Below are positions 4,795 to 5,477 of a DNA stretch of 5,477 nucleotides, piece by piece. Positions within the stretch are counted from its first letter, which is position 1. Every line of letters begins with the position of its first letter. A model generated the notes under the pieces. It was not told where the DNA came from, ran no database searches, and saw only the letters and a list, made by a program, of their open reading frames with translations. Position numbers and translations under genes: made by a program. The DNA is taken from positions 1 through 5,477 of the forward strand of contig JAEWSL010000030.1 in assembly GCA_023398295.1 (NCBI GenBank), read 5' to 3'. The DNA is from Elusimicrobiota bacterium. Its GTDB lineage: Bacteria; Elusimicrobiota; Elusimicrobia; Elusimicrobiales; Elusimicrobiaceae.

Positions 4795-5477
4795 ATGAAC
4801 TTAAACGATATTGTAAAGATGCAGGATATTGACGTTAAGGGTAAAAACGTCCTTATGCGCGTTGACTACAACGTGCCCGTAAAGGACGGCAAAGTTGACA
4901 ATCTCAAACGCATTTTAGCGACTGAAAAAACGATTAAATATTTATTAGGCAAAGGCTGTAAAATAATTTTAATTTCTCATTTAGGCCGTCCCAAGGGCAA
5001 GGCGGTGGCGGAATTTTCTTTAGCGCCCGTTGCGCCGGAAGTTGAAAAAATTATGGGCGCAAAAGTGCACTTTGCAAAAGACTGCGTTGGGCCCGAGGCT
5101 CAGGCGGTGGTAGCTTCCGCAAAGAAAGGCGAAATTGTTTTGCTTGAAAATCTGCGTTTCCACCCCGAGGAAGAAAAAAACGATAAAGAATTTGCTTCAA
5201 AACTTGCAAAATACGGCGATATTTTTATACAGGAAGCTTTCGGCACCGTGCACCGCGCGCACGCCTCAACAAGCGCGATAACGGAATTTCTGCCCTCTGC
5301 GGCGGGCTTTCTTATACAAAAGGAAGTGGAGTTCCTGGGCGGCGCGCTTGAGGATCCCAAACGTCCTTTTGCCGCAATTATCGGCGGGGCGAAAGTATCA
5401 GATAAAATTATGGTCCTTAAAAACCTGCTTGAAAAAGTAAACGTCCTTTTCATCGGCGGCGGCATGGCCTATACCTT
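4795..5477 (+). CDS. pgk: Phosphoglycerate kinase, N-terminal part (cut by window end)
   Basis: The enzyme transfers phosphate from 1,3-bisphosphoglycerate to ADP, giving 3-phosphoglycerate and ATP, directly using the GAPDH product. The reading frame is open from the ATG at 4795 to the window end, 227 complete codons of an expected ~390-400. The N-terminal substrate domain is complete: RVDYNVP (22-28, with Asp24 and Asn26), Arg39, SHLGRPKG (61-68, His62 and Arg65), ENLRFHPEE with Arg121, and FGTVHRAHAS with Arg154. The interdomain and nucleotide-domain start shows GGAKVSDK (197-204, Lys200) and GGGMAYT (221-227). Unusual details are QEAFGTVHRAH where most relatives have NDAFGTAHRAH, and DNLKRI where DDTRI is common; both are conservative. 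GGGGG at 4782-4786 is the ribosome binding site, 8 bases before the ATG. No room for a separate promoter exists after the upstream terminator. Confidence 0.97.
   Translation, partial: MNLNDIVKMQDIDVKGKNVLMRVDYNVPVKDGKVDNLKRILATEKTIKYLLGKGCKIILISHLGRPKGKAVAEFSLAPVAPEVEKIMGAKVHFAKDCVGPEAQAVVASAKKGEIVLLENLRFHPEEEKNDKEFASKLAKYGDIFIQEAFGTVHRAHASTSAITEFLPSAAGFLIQKEVEFLGGALEDPKRPFAAIIGGAKVSDKIMVLKNLLEKVNVLFIGGGMAYT

Overview
The window looks like ordinary chromosomal housekeeping DNA from a Gram-negative-type bacterium of moderate GC content. Genes are densely packed, all on the + strand, and carry clear purine-rich ribosome binding sites. Codon use (GCC/GCG/GGC mixed with AAA/GAA/ATA) and the general character of the GroEL, GAPDH and PGK proteins would fit something like an Elusimicrobiota lineage. 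That placement is an impression and not a demonstrated result; a database search of GroEL would settle it.

Layout. (1) 9-1414 holds a small membrane protein with a charged, probably coiled-coil central region, overlapping by 16 bp a PP2C-family serine/threonine protein phosphatase. (2) 1415-1577 is a compact regulatory region for the chaperonin operon. It has a perfect TTGACA -35 box, an extended -10 box, a degenerate CIRCE (HrcA operator) whose right arm contains the -35 box, a separate palindrome over the -10 box, and a leader hairpin. (3) 1578-3520 is groES-groEL, closed by a strong intrinsic terminator at 3555-3589. (4) 3590-3726 is a 137-bp spacer with an extra GC-rich inverted repeat and an AT-rich promoter-like stretch. 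(5) 3727-5477 is gap (GAPDH) followed by pgk (phosphoglycerate kinase, cut by the window end), with a textbook intrinsic terminator squeezed between them.

Function. GroES and GroEL form the folding chamber for cytosolic proteins. GAPDH and PGK catalyse consecutive steps of lower glycolysis, together turning glyceraldehyde 3-phosphate into 3-phosphoglycerate with NADH and ATP gain. The phosphatase probably reverses Hanks-type kinase signalling; no kinase is visible here. The membrane protein's role is unknown, but the overlap suggests it is made together with the phosphatase.

I found no mobile element, CRISPR array, RNA gene or convincing new system. The points most worth a second look are the layered operator/promoter architecture before groES, the terminator placed directly before the pgk ribosome binding site, the inverted-repeat core shared by three intergenic hairpins, and the unidentified membrane protein tied to the phosphatase.
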